Source: DAORHV01 sp964448405
Lineage (GTDB): Bacteria; Patescibacteriota; Gracilibacteria; Peribacterales; Peribacteraceae
Assembly: GCA_964448405.1 (NCBI GenBank)
Contig: CAYUVW010000004.1
Location: 7,920 to 71,919, forward strand
Reading direction: 5' to 3'
Length of the DNA stretch: 64,000 nucleotides
A program made the translations under genes and the position numbers. The notes below the pieces were generated by a model. That model was given only the letters and a program-made list of their open reading frames with translations. It was not told the origin of the DNA and searched no databases. Positions within the stretch are counted from its first letter, which is position 1. Every line of letters begins with the position of its first letter. Positions 22,635 to 32,300 of the stretch are shown one piece after another.

Positions 22635-23090
22635 CTACAGACTGATGTCCGAGCTCATTTCCACATTCCCCTCTTCCGATGTGTTGCCCTTGCAAGCCTT
22701 CGCATCGGTGCGGAATTGCTGGTGCGCAGCCTTCTTTGCCTTGCGGAATGCCTCACGAGCCGACTTGTGGCTGGTGGTGAATGCCTTCCAGGCGGCCTTG
22801 AGAGCAGTCTGGCGCTGAGCGGTGTCGGTCAGTGCCCAAGCTGCTTTGAGTGCATCTTTGCGAGTCGTCAGAGCGGTTTTCGTGGAAGCTGCAAATGCAT
22901 CGAATGCCGTGACGATAGCGGTATCGCGCTTATCGACTGCACTGGACATACATGCACCGTCGACTTGCTTGCGCTCCATTCTGGCCGAAGAACTGGAACC
23001 CGTGTTCGATTCCATGGCAAAAGCAGGAACAGCCATGCTCATTGCGACTGCCGTCGACAATGCTGCTGCGGCAAACGTACGAAGCTTCAT
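22635..23090 (-). CDS. Exported helical protein, unknown
   Basis: A 151-residue secreted protein. The signal peptide is MKLRTFAAAALSTAVAMSMA (cleavage near AFA-MESN). A short poly-Ser tract comes next, then an Ala/Lys-rich helical region (residues 55-140) with loosely repeated stretches such as ALTTRKDALKAAWALTDTAQ and ALKAAWKAFTTSHKSAREAF. There are two cysteines, one before and one after the helical part, which could form a disulfide. The tail is acidic. The family is not recognised. Convergent with the cupredoxin gene. Confidence 0.7.
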   Translation of the reverse strand: MKLRTFAAAALSTAVAMSMAVPAFAMESNTGSSSSARMERKQVDGACMSSAVDKRDTAIVTAFDAFAASTKTALTTRKDALKAAWALTDTAQRQTALKAAWKAFTTSHKSAREAFRKAKKAAHQQFRTDAKACKGNTSEEGNVEMSSDISL

Positions 23091-23247
23091 AAGAAAAATG
23101 GGGAAAAGTAAGTGACTATGATGACGAGGATACCCTCGGATTCTTACGCGTATCCTTGCAACATTTCAGGAGCATTGTGCAGTCAAAGTCTCGTCGAAGC
23201 ATTGCACACCGAACCTCTTTCCGATGAAATGCCTGCTCAATCGCATG

Positions 23248-24165
23248 GATATTTTTCTCACCCTGCTCGGCAAATTACTCCCGTTGTACGGACTCATTTT
23301 CTTGGGGTTCATCGCCGGACGCGCGCTGAAAGCACAGAAGGAAACGGTTGCCGGACTGTTGCTGTACATCTTATCGCCGTTCGTGGTGTTCCACGGCGTG
23401 GTGACCACCGTGTTGGATGCCGGAGCAATTTCGCTCCCCATCTTGTTTTTCGTACTGTGCTGCGGCCTTTCGGTACTGTGGTATGCAATCGGCGGCTACG
23501 TTTGGAAAGACTCAACGCGCGGCATCTTCGCTTACACCGGCGCCACGGGAAACACCGGCTACTTCGGCATTCCGGTTGCGTTGGCGATCTTCGGCGAAGG
23601 CGTGCTGGGCACCATGGTGTTGTCGATCATGGGTTTCGTCCTGTTCGAAAATTCACTCGGATTCTTTTTCACCGCGCGCGGCAACTACACACCCAAGGAA
23701 AGCCTGCGTCGGCTGCTTCGACTGCCGACTATCTACGCGTTCGCCATCGGCTTGGCTGTGAACGCCATGCACATGCCGCTTGGCGAAGGCTACTTGGCCC
23801 TGGCGCTGAACATGCGCGGTGCGTTCAGCGTGCTCGGCATGATGATCATCGGCATGGGTATAGCAGATATGCGCTCGCTCAAGCTGGATTACGCGTTCTT
23901 CGGCCTGTGCTTCCTGGCAAAATTCATGGTGTGGCCGGCACTTATGGCGCTGGTCATTGTGATCGACATGACGTTCTTGCACTTCTACACGCCGCTTGTG
24001 CACAAAGTCATGATCCTGCTTTCGGTGACTCCGTTGGCCGCCAACACCGTGGTACTGGCCACCGCACTGAAGGCACAACCCGAAAAAGCAGCGCTGGCAG
24101 TATTGCTCTCCACGGTGTTCGCACTGTTTTTCATCCCGTTGGTCAGCGTGTATTTCCTGCAGTAG
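23248..24165 (+). CDS. AEC-family (auxin efflux carrier-like) transporter
   Basis: A 305-residue membrane protein with about ten helices, of the bile/arsenite/riboflavin superfamily. Family-like stretches are LPLYGLIFLGFIAGRALKAQ at the N-terminus, GATGNTGYFGIPVALAIFGE in the first broken-helix region, and SVTPLAANTVVLATALKAQP near the C-terminal crossover. Members export organic acids or amphipathic anions; the substrate here is unknown. ATG 23248 (MDIFLTLLGK) is preferred to the in-frame ATG at 23224, because the family begins at the first helix. Upstream, 23091-23247 is divergent with the exported helical gene. Confidence 0.85.
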   Translation, partial: DIFLTLLGKLLPLYGLIFLGFIAGRALKAQKETVAGLLLYILSPFVVFHGVVTTVLDAGAISLPILFFVLCCGLSVLWYAIGGYVWKDSTRGIFAYTGATGNTGYFGIPVALAIFGEGVLGTMVLSIMGFVLFENSLGFFFTARGNYTPKESLRRLLRLPTIYAFAIGLAVNAMHMPLGEGYLALALNMRGAFSVLGMMIIGMGIADMRSLKLDYAFFGLCFLAKFMVWPALMALVIVIDMTFLHFYTPLVHKVMILLSVTPLAANTVVLATALKAQPEKAALAVLLSTVFALFFIPLVSVYFLQ

Positions 24166-24168
24166 GAA

Positions 24169-24846
24169 CTACAGCATCTGGAATTCGTCTTCATCGGAGT
24201 GTGCACTCAGCTGCAGTGCGAAACGGTGAATATTTTCGATGCGGCGGCGCATGGTGTCGCGCACGGTATTCCTACAAAAAAAGCTGCGTATGAGCGGTAC
24301 CATGGCATCTCGACACCTCATCGTGATGCCCTTCGCAAGCAGAACCGTCGGACGCTCCAAGGTCTGAATGACGCGCGGCAGTGGATCTTTGAACAGCCGA
24401 GGGATATCCGTGTCTTCATACGCGCTTTCGGCGATTTCGACTTCGGACGCGACTGCGCCTGCATTCCATTGGCGACGACGATGCTCATCTTCCTGCTTGG
24501 ATTTCTCGGAGATATCACGATCCAAATCTCGATCGTCTCTCCATTCAACGTCCCACAGCGACTGCTCGATGCCATTCTGCACATCCAAACGGTCTGCCAG
24601 CACGTACTCCGTCTCAATGAGCAACTGGCGTCCAACGAACGCGTTGAGGATCTCATCCTGGTCTTGTAGAGGCAACCCCTCCAATACTCCGTACACTGCC
24701 CGGCGCGCGATGTCGGACAGGGTGCCGTAGGTCACGAGCATGTGATCTAGCTCATCGGTAAAGGAGCCTACATCGTTGAAATGACCCGTCACATCGCGGG
24801 CGCGATGCAAATAGTCAAGCTTTTGAGGGGTGGAGAGTTTTACCAA
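24169..24846 (-). CDS. Hypothetical protein with TTG start
   Basis: A 225-residue charged, mostly helical protein. Many acidic/basic stretches (EWRDDRDLDRDISEKSKQED) precede a basic C-terminal helix region (RCRDAMVPLIRSFFCRNTVR). No signal peptide or membrane segment, and no family recognised. The first codon is TTG; a TACCAT box ends 9 nt upstream, the same spacing as other leaderless genes, which supports this start over the ATG at 24741. It ends 3 nt past the convergent AEC transporter. Confidence 0.65.
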   Translation of the reverse strand: MVKLSTPQKLDYLHRARDVTGHFNDVGSFTDELDHMLVTYGTLSDIARRAVYGVLEGLPLQDQDEILNAFVGRQLLIETEYVLADRLDVQNGIEQSLWDVEWRDDRDLDRDISEKSKQEDEHRRRQWNAGAVASEVEIAESAYEDTDIPRLFKDPLPRVIQTLERPTVLLAKGITMRCRDAMVPLIRSFFCRNTVRDTMRRRIENIHRFALQLSAHSDEDEFQML

Positions 24847-24855
24847 GAGAGGGCG

Positions 24856-24861
24856 ATGGTA
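24856..24861 (-). promoter_or_regulatory. -10 box for the 24169-24846 gene
   Basis: Reverse-strand TACCAT ends 9 nt before the TTG start at 24846. Confidence 0.4.
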
Positions 24862-24892
24862 GCGGCGATAGGGTTGTTGTCAAAGAATCGGC

Positions 24893-26446
24893 CTACCGAC
24901 AGAGCGCGGGAGGCTCAGAAACGATTTCGGTGGCGATATGCGCGGTAAGGAAATATCTGCCGTCGCGCAGCGCAATGCCGAGTCCCATGCGTTGAAAATC
25001 AGGGTTGATAACGCCATTCCAATGCGGACGGTAGGCGTACTCACGCTCACGCTGGTACAGGTCGAAGGTTTGGCGCATCGCGGCAATCAGCTCATCGGTG
25101 CAGTCGGCCTGGTCGCAGCGAAACGGCCCCCAGCCGATGTTCTCGGTAAATGTTGATCCGTTCTGGTTGGCAAAACTAAGACCACGATCGGTAAACCAAC
25201 GCCGCACGAGCGCGTAGTCGTACTCCGAACCGGCAGCTTGTCCGGGACGTCGGTGATTCATGCCACCCTCGTTTGCCTTGGCATCGGACCACTCGTATGC
25301 CGTGCGATCAAGTTGAGCGCTTTGGGTATACGGCTTCAATCCCAACGTGGCGCGCTCGACGTTGTACCATTCCAACCAAGCATCGCGCACGCGTCGCATA
25401 TCGATGCCTGCAACGACATCATTCGACGGCTGGCAAGTCGTGCGAAACGAAATTTCATCCGCGGTTTTACTGTCCCGCGTACGAATGTTCTCGCGAATAC
25501 GCCAGACGATTTCGACCAATTCTCCGCGCGTCAGCGGTGCGTTCACCGATGCAATCGTCATGGGAATGGCACGCCGGTCGCCAAGTGCGGCCACATATTG
25601 CTCGTACCACACCGGTCCGTCCCACTCACGCGTCAGTCCAAAGGCAATCGCCGTCATTTTCGACGCTTCGGCGACACTGACGGAATTGTTCGGGCGAAAC
25701 GTTCCGTCGCGGTATCCCTTCACCAATTTTCCTTGCACGGCCTTGCGTAAAAACGGCACGAACCACTCTCCGTCCGACACGTCGCTGAACTTCAGCCAAC
25801 CGCTGTCGTACGGGTCTTGAAACGTAACGTCGTCACGAATGCGATAGCCGGGAGCGGCATCGATAAGCACTTTTACAATCTCTGCCCGACTCACACTTTT
25901 TTCCGGACGAAAGGTGCCGTCCCGGTAGCCTGTGACAAGCGAAGCACCATACAACGCCGTAACCGCCTGAAAATTGGGGTGATCCGTCGGCACGTCGGAA
26001 AACACCTCGCCGGGTTGCGGAGAGGAATCCATACGGTTCTCCAGGTACTGCAAATCTTCTTTGGCGTAGCGCGTGAACTCGGTGCGCTGGCAACGACCGG
26101 TGAACAACGTGCCGCCCGTATCGCTCTCGGCGTAGACAACGTAGGAATCCCCCACCCAAAAATCGATACCGCAGGCATCTCGGTTGCCGGCCGGCGTGCG
26201 TACACTGACGGAGTCGTCGCTTACTCCTTTCCAGGCACGCTCCACATGCAATCGTGCTTCTTGCCAGCGACTCGCACCGACCGCAATCGTTTCCACCGAA
26301 AGCACGGTACCTTGGAACACCGCTTGGCTGTCGGCAAACGCGCCGGCAGGCCACGTTTCTTTGCATGTGCAGAATGCCCAAGCGGTTTGGACGACGCACA
26401 ACGACGCAAGGACAACGCAGCCGATGGTAAACAGGCGTAAGCGCAT
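24893..26446 (-). CDS. Secreted NTR-SLH-CAP domain protein
   Basis: A 517-residue extracellular protein with three modules. After the signal peptide (MRLRLFTIGCVVLASLCVVQ) comes an NTR/TIMP-like beta barrel at about 25-140, starting CTCKE and continuing AVFQGTVLSVE, VERAWKG and YVVYAESD. S-layer homology repeats span about 150-310 (FSDVPTDHPNFQAVTALYGA; GYRDGTFRPEKSVSRAE; GYRDGTFRPNNSVSVAE), which should bind the cell wall. The C-terminal CAP/SCP domain, about 355-510, shows WLEWYNVERATLGLKPY, MNHRRPG, FTENIGWGPF and RPHWNGVINPDFQRMGLGIA. Such a CAP protein could be an adhesin or a protease-like surface factor. A TACCAT box precedes the start by 14 nt. Confidence 0.88.
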   Translation of the reverse strand: MRLRLFTIGCVVLASLCVVQTAWAFCTCKETWPAGAFADSQAVFQGTVLSVETIAVGASRWQEARLHVERAWKGVSDDSVSVRTPAGNRDACGIDFWVGDSYVVYAESDTGGTLFTGRCQRTEFTRYAKEDLQYLENRMDSSPQPGEVFSDVPTDHPNFQAVTALYGASLVTGYRDGTFRPEKSVSRAEIVKVLIDAAPGYRIRDDVTFQDPYDSGWLKFSDVSDGEWFVPFLRKAVQGKLVKGYRDGTFRPNNSVSVAEASKMTAIAFGLTREWDGPVWYEQYVAALGDRRAIPMTIASVNAPLTRGELVEIVWRIRENIRTRDSKTADEISFRTTCQPSNDVVAGIDMRRVRDAWLEWYNVERATLGLKPYTQSAQLDRTAYEWSDAKANEGGMNHRRPGQAAGSEYDYALVRRWFTDRGLSFANQNGSTFTENIGWGPFRCDQADCTDELIAAMRQTFDLYQREREYAYRPHWNGVINPDFQRMGLGIALRDGRYFLTAHIATEIVSEPPALCR

Positions 26447-26494
26447 GACCGAAGAGGGTCATGGTACCGCCTGGTGACCGTGCGGTCCAGGCTG

Positions 26495-27865
26495 CTAGGT
26501 TCGCGGCATGCGATCCAGCGCCTCCTGAAGCTGCGAGAGCTGGACCGTGGTTCCGGCAGTAAGCGGCGGTTGTCCGGCAACGGCGAGCAAGCGATGAAGC
26601 TCGCCCGTAGGCTCTTTCAGCAAGATTGCGCCTTCGACGGTCACCTCGTAGCCGCCGAAGCTTTTACGAACGGCTTCGGGAAGACGCTCGATCATGAGGT
26701 TGGTCAAACGCACGGCGCGGTCGACGGCATCGCGGCCTTCGGCGCGCATTTCATCGATCACCTTCACGTCGGCCTGCAGCAGTTTGTTTTCCTCCTCGCG
26801 ACGCTTGATGTCCTTCTCCAGCGTTTCACGGCGGGTCTTGGACGAAGTGATGTTGCGATCCACTTGCTCCAGCTCGGCCTTGGCACGAACCAGTTCGGGA
26901 TTGGTCGGATCCACATTCTGTGCCTGCATTTTGGAAACCTGCTCCTGCAAAGCTTTGCGACGGCCGCCAAGCGTGTCTTCCTCCAAGCGAATGGAGCTGA
27001 TTTCCCTCTGATGACCTTCGATTGCCTTCGTGTTGGCCTGCACTTGCTTTTCTTTGCTCTGTTTCAGGCCATCCAAATTCAATTTCTTGCTGCGCATTTC
27101 CTCTCGCACGCGGTTCCTGCTCGGTGAACCGCCAGCGGCTTCCGGACGAGTTCCATCGCCATCTGGACGTGCATCATTGCGTCGACGCCCCTTGCCCTCC
27201 AACTTGCCCTCCTCCGCAAGTTTTAATAGAACAAGCAGTGCGATCAGAATCGCAATAAGAATCGTCAGGCGCGATCCGGCCATGACGTTGATGTTCGGGC
27301 CGCTGTTCAGCGACGGGCTCATCATGTCGTTCAACGGACCCTGCAAATTGCTCGGAATACCGGCCGTTCCGGCATTCGTCACCTCCCAACCCAACGCCGG
27401 AATTCCCGGGTAGCTGAATACACGCAAGCCATGCGGAGCCAACTGCGGATTCAAGCGTGCGACTTCGCCGGCCTTGAATACCTCCCATTGCTGCGGAGTG
27501 CGCGGCTGCACACGGCGAATATTCGCCTCCCACGACAGGTGGGCGTCATGCATGATTTTATAATGCTGCTGCGTTGCACCCGGTCGGTTCTGCCACCACA
27601 AGCGGTTAATGCCGCCACCGGAGGTAAACACCGACGGATCACGATTTTCAACACTGATATCAGCCAACTGCTTGCCAATGCTTTCCACACGACGAGAAGT
27701 GTCGACTGCTGGGCGCACAACCGCCGGAACCTCCGGAGCCCTTCCGCCCGTTTCGCTGCCCGGAACACGCGGAGGCGGCGGGGCGACATCATCAGGCGGC
27801 ATGAGCGAGAGCAGCCGCGTTTCGGCCAAGCTCCAGTGCAGTCGCAAGAAAGAGTTGTGCATCAT
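26495..27865 (-). CDS. Membrane-anchored coiled-coil protein, unknown
   Basis: A 456-residue protein. The N-terminal 210 residues are soluble, with a Pro-rich segment and a Trp-containing domain (GGGINRLWWQNRPGATQQHY; LSWEANIRRVQPRTPQQWE). A single membrane helix follows near 215-235 (LTILIAILIALLVLLKLAEE), then a basic region, a long coiled coil (about 270-375) and a small globular end (YEVTVEGAILLKEPTGELHR). The start is ATG 27865 (MMHNS); TGCTATACT lies about 22 nt upstream on the reverse strand, and the longer in-frame start would lie before it. No family recognised. Confidence 0.7.
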   Translation of the reverse strand: MMHNSFLRLHWSLAETRLLSLMPPDDVAPPPPRVPGSETGGRAPEVPAVVRPAVDTSRRVESIGKQLADISVENRDPSVFTSGGGINRLWWQNRPGATQQHYKIMHDAHLSWEANIRRVQPRTPQQWEVFKAGEVARLNPQLAPHGLRVFSYPGIPALGWEVTNAGTAGIPSNLQGPLNDMMSPSLNSGPNINVMAGSRLTILIAILIALLVLLKLAEEGKLEGKGRRRNDARPDGDGTRPEAAGGSPSRNRVREEMRSKKLNLDGLKQSKEKQVQANTKAIEGHQREISSIRLEEDTLGGRRKALQEQVSKMQAQNVDPTNPELVRAKAELEQVDRNITSSKTRRETLEKDIKRREEENKLLQADVKVIDEMRAEGRDAVDRAVRLTNLMIERLPEAVRKSFGGYEVTVEGAILLKEPTGELHRLLAVAGQPPLTAGTTVQLSQLQEALDRMPRT

Positions 27866-27912
27866 AGGGGTGTGTTTGAATCCCCTCAGTATAGCACAAA
27901 ACAGCCTTCCGC

Positions 27913-28344
27913 TCAATTCCCTCGGCCTTGCAGCATATGAAGCGCCTTCAGGTACAGAGGGCGCTCATCATCGTATTGTGCTGCCTCTGGATGCACGATG
28001 ATCAGCCAATTTTTCATGGTTCCATCGCCGGGATTGAACGGACGATAGGTGTCCGGATCGCTCTGAATGTACCGCAACACTTCATCGGGGTCCGCCTTCA
28101 CGCCAAGCCCGTCCTTGTAGAGAAAAGCGAGCATCGAGCGTCCCACATAATAGGAAGGGCAGCCAAAAGTCTTCTTTTTGGGCAGGCCTAATTCCCCCTG
28201 AAAAAACGCGTCTGCCCACTCTTCCAAATCGGCACGAGGAGTACGTGACATACCCATAGCCAACTCCTTTGGGGAAATGTCGTCAACCACTTCGAATCCT
28301 TGGAAGGACAAGGGCATTCGCGCTTCCCCGGCAGGCAAAGACAT
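27913..28344 (-). CDS. TfoX/YjbR-like small protein
   Basis: A 143-residue cytoplasmic protein with a TfoX N-terminal/MmcQ-YjbR-type outline. The block KKKTFGCPSYYVGRSMLAFL, followed by YKDGLGVKADPDEV, matches the MFG-x-P-x-FV-x-G-x-MF signature of these folds. The C-terminal half (TMKNWLIIVHPEAAQYDDER) gives a further strand and helix. The biochemical role of such stand-alone proteins is not settled. The start could be 28344 or the internal ATG at 28317. It is divergent from the SLH protein at 28377 and upstream of the coiled-coil gene. Confidence 0.6.
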   Translation of the reverse strand: MSLPAGEARMPLSFQGFEVVDDISPKELAMGMSRTPRADLEEWADAFFQGELGLPKKKTFGCPSYYVGRSMLAFLYKDGLGVKADPDEVLRYIQSDPDTYRPFNPGDGTMKNWLIIVHPEAAQYDDERPLYLKALHMLQGRGN

Positions 28345-28376
28345 CGTATGCTTTCCCCATTCATTCCCGCCCGATC

Positions 28377-29231
28377 ATGAAACTGAATCGTACTGCAGTC
28401 CTGACATTCGCAGCCGGATTCCTGACTGCATTCGCCTTACCGGTACTTGCCCAGTTCGGCGGCTCGTTCTCGGATGTTGCAAACGGTGATTACTTCTCGA
28501 ATGCGGTGGTACGCATGTCGCGACTCGGTATTGTCCGCGGCTACAGCAATGGACGATTCGGGCCCAATGATGGCATTACCCGCGGCCAAACCGCCGTCAT
28601 GCTGGAACGTTACGATGCAACGGCGATTGAACCGCTGCGCGACCAAATTGAAGAGTTGCGGAAAAAGGCCAATCTTGGTTTCTGCGGCGACAAGTCCAGG
28701 CAGACCGGCGAGCAGTGCGATGATGGAAATCAAAATGATGGCGACGGCTGTTCCCATGAGTGTATTCAAGAGACCGCCGGAACGCAGCCGCAGGGCTATC
28801 TGTGCGAAGGGCGCTACCAAATCGGACAATCGTACCCCAGTAGCGACGGCTGCAACACCTGCACCTGCACCCAAAACGGCAGTGCTTGCACGCTTCGCGC
28901 CTGCGTAAGCTCGTCGTCTTCACTTTCCAGCTCACGCTCTTCCAGCAGCTCTTCTAGCGGGACACTCGGCTGCGAGACTGAAAAAAATGACTTCAATAAC
29001 ATGGCTGCCGCCAACCGCTCTTGCACAGTGGACGCCGATTGCACCCTCTTCATTGCCAGTTGCCCGTTCCTGACCTGTGGCCAGCCCGTGAGAAAAGACG
29101 CCATTTCCAAGCTGGAAGATAACGCCGACAGCTACTTCATGTGCAAGCAGCAAAAGGGAGAGCAGATGGCTTGCGCCGGCTGTTCCCAATTGCGCGCAGT
29201 CTGCCAGTTGGGACTCTGCACGGCGAAATAG
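28377..29231 (+). CDS. Secreted SLH and Cys-rich protein with poly-Ser linker
   Basis: A 284-residue extracellular protein. The signal peptide is MKLNRTAVLTFAAGFLTAFA (cleavage near VLA). A single SLH repeat (about 30-72) reads SDVANGDYFSNAVVRMSRLG and GYSNGRFGPNDGITRGQ. A short coiled coil and a Myxococcus-type Cys-rich repeat follow (TGEQCDDGNQNDGDGCSHEC), then a second Cys-rich segment (CNTCTCTQNGSACTLRAC), a poly-Ser linker, and a C-terminal domain with about ten cysteines. The many cysteines imply disulfide formation outside the cell. One SLH repeat alone binds weakly, so multimerisation is likely. ATG 28377 is chosen for the signal peptide. Confidence 0.85.
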   Translation: MKLNRTAVLTFAAGFLTAFALPVLAQFGGSFSDVANGDYFSNAVVRMSRLGIVRGYSNGRFGPNDGITRGQTAVMLERYDATAIEPLRDQIEELRKKANLGFCGDKSRQTGEQCDDGNQNDGDGCSHECIQETAGTQPQGYLCEGRYQIGQSYPSSDGCNTCTCTQNGSACTLRACVSSSSSLSSSRSSSSSSSGTLGCETEKNDFNNMAAANRSCTVDADCTLFIASCPFLTCGQPVRKDAISKLEDNADSYFMCKQQKGEQMACAGCSQLRAVCQLGLCTAK

Positions 29232-29282
29232 AGCCAAGGGAAACCTCTTGCCGTGCGTAAGAGTCTTGTTCTGCGGCAATAT

Positions 29283-29311
29283 TTGACATATACAAATTCT
29301 ATTGCATAAAT
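29283..29311 (+). promoter_or_regulatory. -35/-10 promoter for the haloperoxidase gene
   Basis: TTGACA at 29283-29288 and ATAAAT at 29306-29311 are separated by 17 nt. TTGCATAA occurs twice in tandem across the -10. This is one of few classic -35 boxes seen in the window. Confidence 0.5.
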
Positions 29312-29324
29312 TGCATAAGTATGT

Positions 29325-29339
29325 AAAGTGTGACACTTT
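29325..29339. promoter_or_regulatory. Perfect palindrome, probable operator
   Basis: AAAGTGT-G-ACACTTT, 7-bp arms with a 1-nt centre, sits just downstream of the predicted +1 of the haloperoxidase gene. This is a position where a dimeric repressor would block transcription. Confidence 0.5.
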
Positions 29340-29352
29340 CCTACTCACTCTT

Positions 29353-32300
29353 ATGCGTATGCGCAAAATTGTCGCAGAGATCGTTGCGGTGACCATTGTG
29401 CTTGGAAACGGCGTAGCGCTGTTGCCGATGTTCAGTGCCGCACAGCTCGCTCCGTTGCCGGACATGGTCCTGCGCTGGAACGAGATTCTGCTGGATGCCC
29501 AAGTGATTGACCACACACCGGGCGCAAGCGTTCCGGGAGCAGGACTCAAACGCAATGCCGGCCCAACCATGGCAGCACGCGCGATGGCAATCGTCCACGT
29601 GGCGATTTACGATGCCGTGAATGCTATCGACCGCACGCATACACCGTACTCGTTGACGCAAACCGCACCTTCAACATCATCGGTTGAGGCCGCCATTATC
29701 ATGGCCGCCCACGACACGTTGGTGGAAATGTACCCCGAGCAGTCGGCAAACTTTGATGCCAAAATGGCCGAGGACCTGGCGCTGATCCCCGACGGCCAAC
29801 CCAAGATCGATGGTATCGCCATCGGCCAAGCGGCAGCGGCAGACTGCATTGCAGGACGCGTCGGTGACGGAAGTGAAGACCATGTCGACTATATTCAGAG
29901 TGATCAGCCGGGTCACTGGCGCCCAGACCCACTGCACCCCGATCAGACTGCCTATGCGGTCGAATACGGACTCGTGCTGCCGTTTGGCATGGGTACTGTG
30001 GATGACTTTGCTGCGCCGACAGTGCCAGCACTCACCAGCGCTGAATACACCGCTGCCTACAACGAAGTGAAGTCACTGGGCGATAAAAACTCCGTCACAC
30101 GCACGCAAGACCAAACGAATATCGGTCTGTTCTGGGGGTACGATGGAACACCGGGGCTCGGCGTTCCACCGCGCTTGTATAACCAAATTGGACGCCATAT
30201 CGCCGAACAGCAAGGCAATACGCAAGTTCAGAATGCCCGCCTGTTCATGCTTATGAATGCTTCCATGGCGGATGCCGGCATCACTTCATGGAAAACGAAA
30301 TATGTGAACGACTTCTGGCGCCCAATCACGGGCATCCGTGAATCCGACGTGGGAACAGGGCCCAGCGGACTTGGCGACGGCAATCCCGATACGATCGGCG
30401 ACCCGAACTGGGAACCGCTCGGTGCACCGGCCAGCAATCCGCAGTTGTCTGCAACGCCTGGGACTCCGCCCACGAACTTCACGCCTCCGTTCCCGGCCTA
30501 CACGTCCGGCCACGCCACCTTCGGCGCAGCGTTCTTCGAGACCCTGAAGAACTTCTACGGCCGCGACGATATCGCGTTTACCTTCACTTCCGACGAATTG
30601 AACGGCCAGACCATTGATGCCGATGGCAATGTACGCCCACTGGCACCTCGTTCTTTCGCCAATTTTAGTGAAGCCGCGTTGGAAAATGCACGCAGTCGCA
30701 TTTATTTGGGAATTCATTGGTCCTTCGATGCAGAACAAGGCATTGCACAGGGCCGAGCCTTGGCCGACGCCGTGTACTCCCACATTGCCCTCCCGCTACC
30801 GTCCACCGATCTCTCGGCGAGCATTACGGGCCCAGAGTTGGTGCTTGGTAACGCAGCGTTCGATGTAACCGCTGGCGTGAAGAACAACGGACTGCTGGTC
30901 GCCAATGGCGTCATTGTGACGACCGCGGTTCCCGCCAACTTCACATTCGATTCCCAGGCCAGCGACTCACGTTGCACACTGGGCCAGAACAACGTCATTT
31001 CCTGTGCCGTGGGCGGCGAGGCAGGTCTTGCTCCCCAGGCGACCGCCACGTTCTTGCTGCGCTTTAGCGCTGGCACAGAATTGTGTGCAACCACCGCCGC
31101 TTTAGTAACAAGCGTAGATGCCACCGAAGCCGATGGAAACCTTTTGAACAACTCCGCCCAGTTGGCCATGTACGTGGGCTGCCCGACCGAAGGCCAAGTC
31201 CAGTTGCACACGAACCTTACCGGCAGCGACCGCATCTTCCGCGGTAATGAAATCAGCTACGAACTGAGCGTGACCAACGACGGTCCGGCAACCGCAGCCA
31301 ACGTACGCGCAACGCTCCCTCTTTCGACCGTCGCATTGTCGCCCACCGGCAATCCCGCGGAATGCACGCAGGTCGGTGCTGAAGTGGTTTGCACAGGATT
31401 CACGCTGACTGCCGGCTCCAGCCGCACATTCTCCCTGAAGGTCGCAACGACGCTGGAATCCGTTTGCCCTCAGGATGTAACGACGTTCGCGACGGTCACG
31501 TCCGACGCAGAGGACTTCTACATGAACGATAACGAGAGCGACGATGTCGTGACGCAGGTTGAGTGCGAGCCCGTCTCCGATGTCGCCATCACCGCATTCA
31601 CGGGTCCGTCGAGCCAAGATCGCGGATCGACCGTTGTGTACGCAGCAATTGCCAAGAACTACGGCCCAGCCACCGCCAGCAACGTCGTCATCAGCCTGCC
31701 GCTTCCGGCCGGCGTGACCTTCCAGAACAGCAACCCGACCGGATGCACGCAAGTCGGAGGCAATGTGGAATGCACCGTTGCGTCGCTCGGTGTCGATGCC
31801 ACTGCCGCCTTCGACATCGCATTCGCCCCACTGCCGTCATTCGAATGTGGAGGAACGATTTCGACCAGTGCCAACGTGCGTGCTTCCGAGCGCGATAACG
31901 AGCCGGGCAACAACCAGAGCAACGCCGTCGTGACTAGCATCACCTGCCGCGAAACGGAATCATCCGGAACCAATGAACGCGAAGATGCCGACACAACCGC
32001 TCAGCGTTCTGAAAAAGCGTTGTCACACTCACACCGCGGTCATGGCACCACCGAAGCAGCCGTCGTCATGGCATTCTTGGCTCGTAACCACAATATGCAG
32101 ATTACGGACAACGGAGGTCAGGACCAGGCACAAGCACGATTGGTCGGACACTTTGCCTTCGCTTCGGATGCCAGTCGCGTCTTCGCACTGAAAATGGACC
32201 CGTTCGGAGTCCGTAAGCGCAACGTTGCCTACGCACCCTATTCCGAAGATGAACTCAGCGTAGTGTGCGGCATGCGCGACTACCTGCATCAAGAAGCGCA

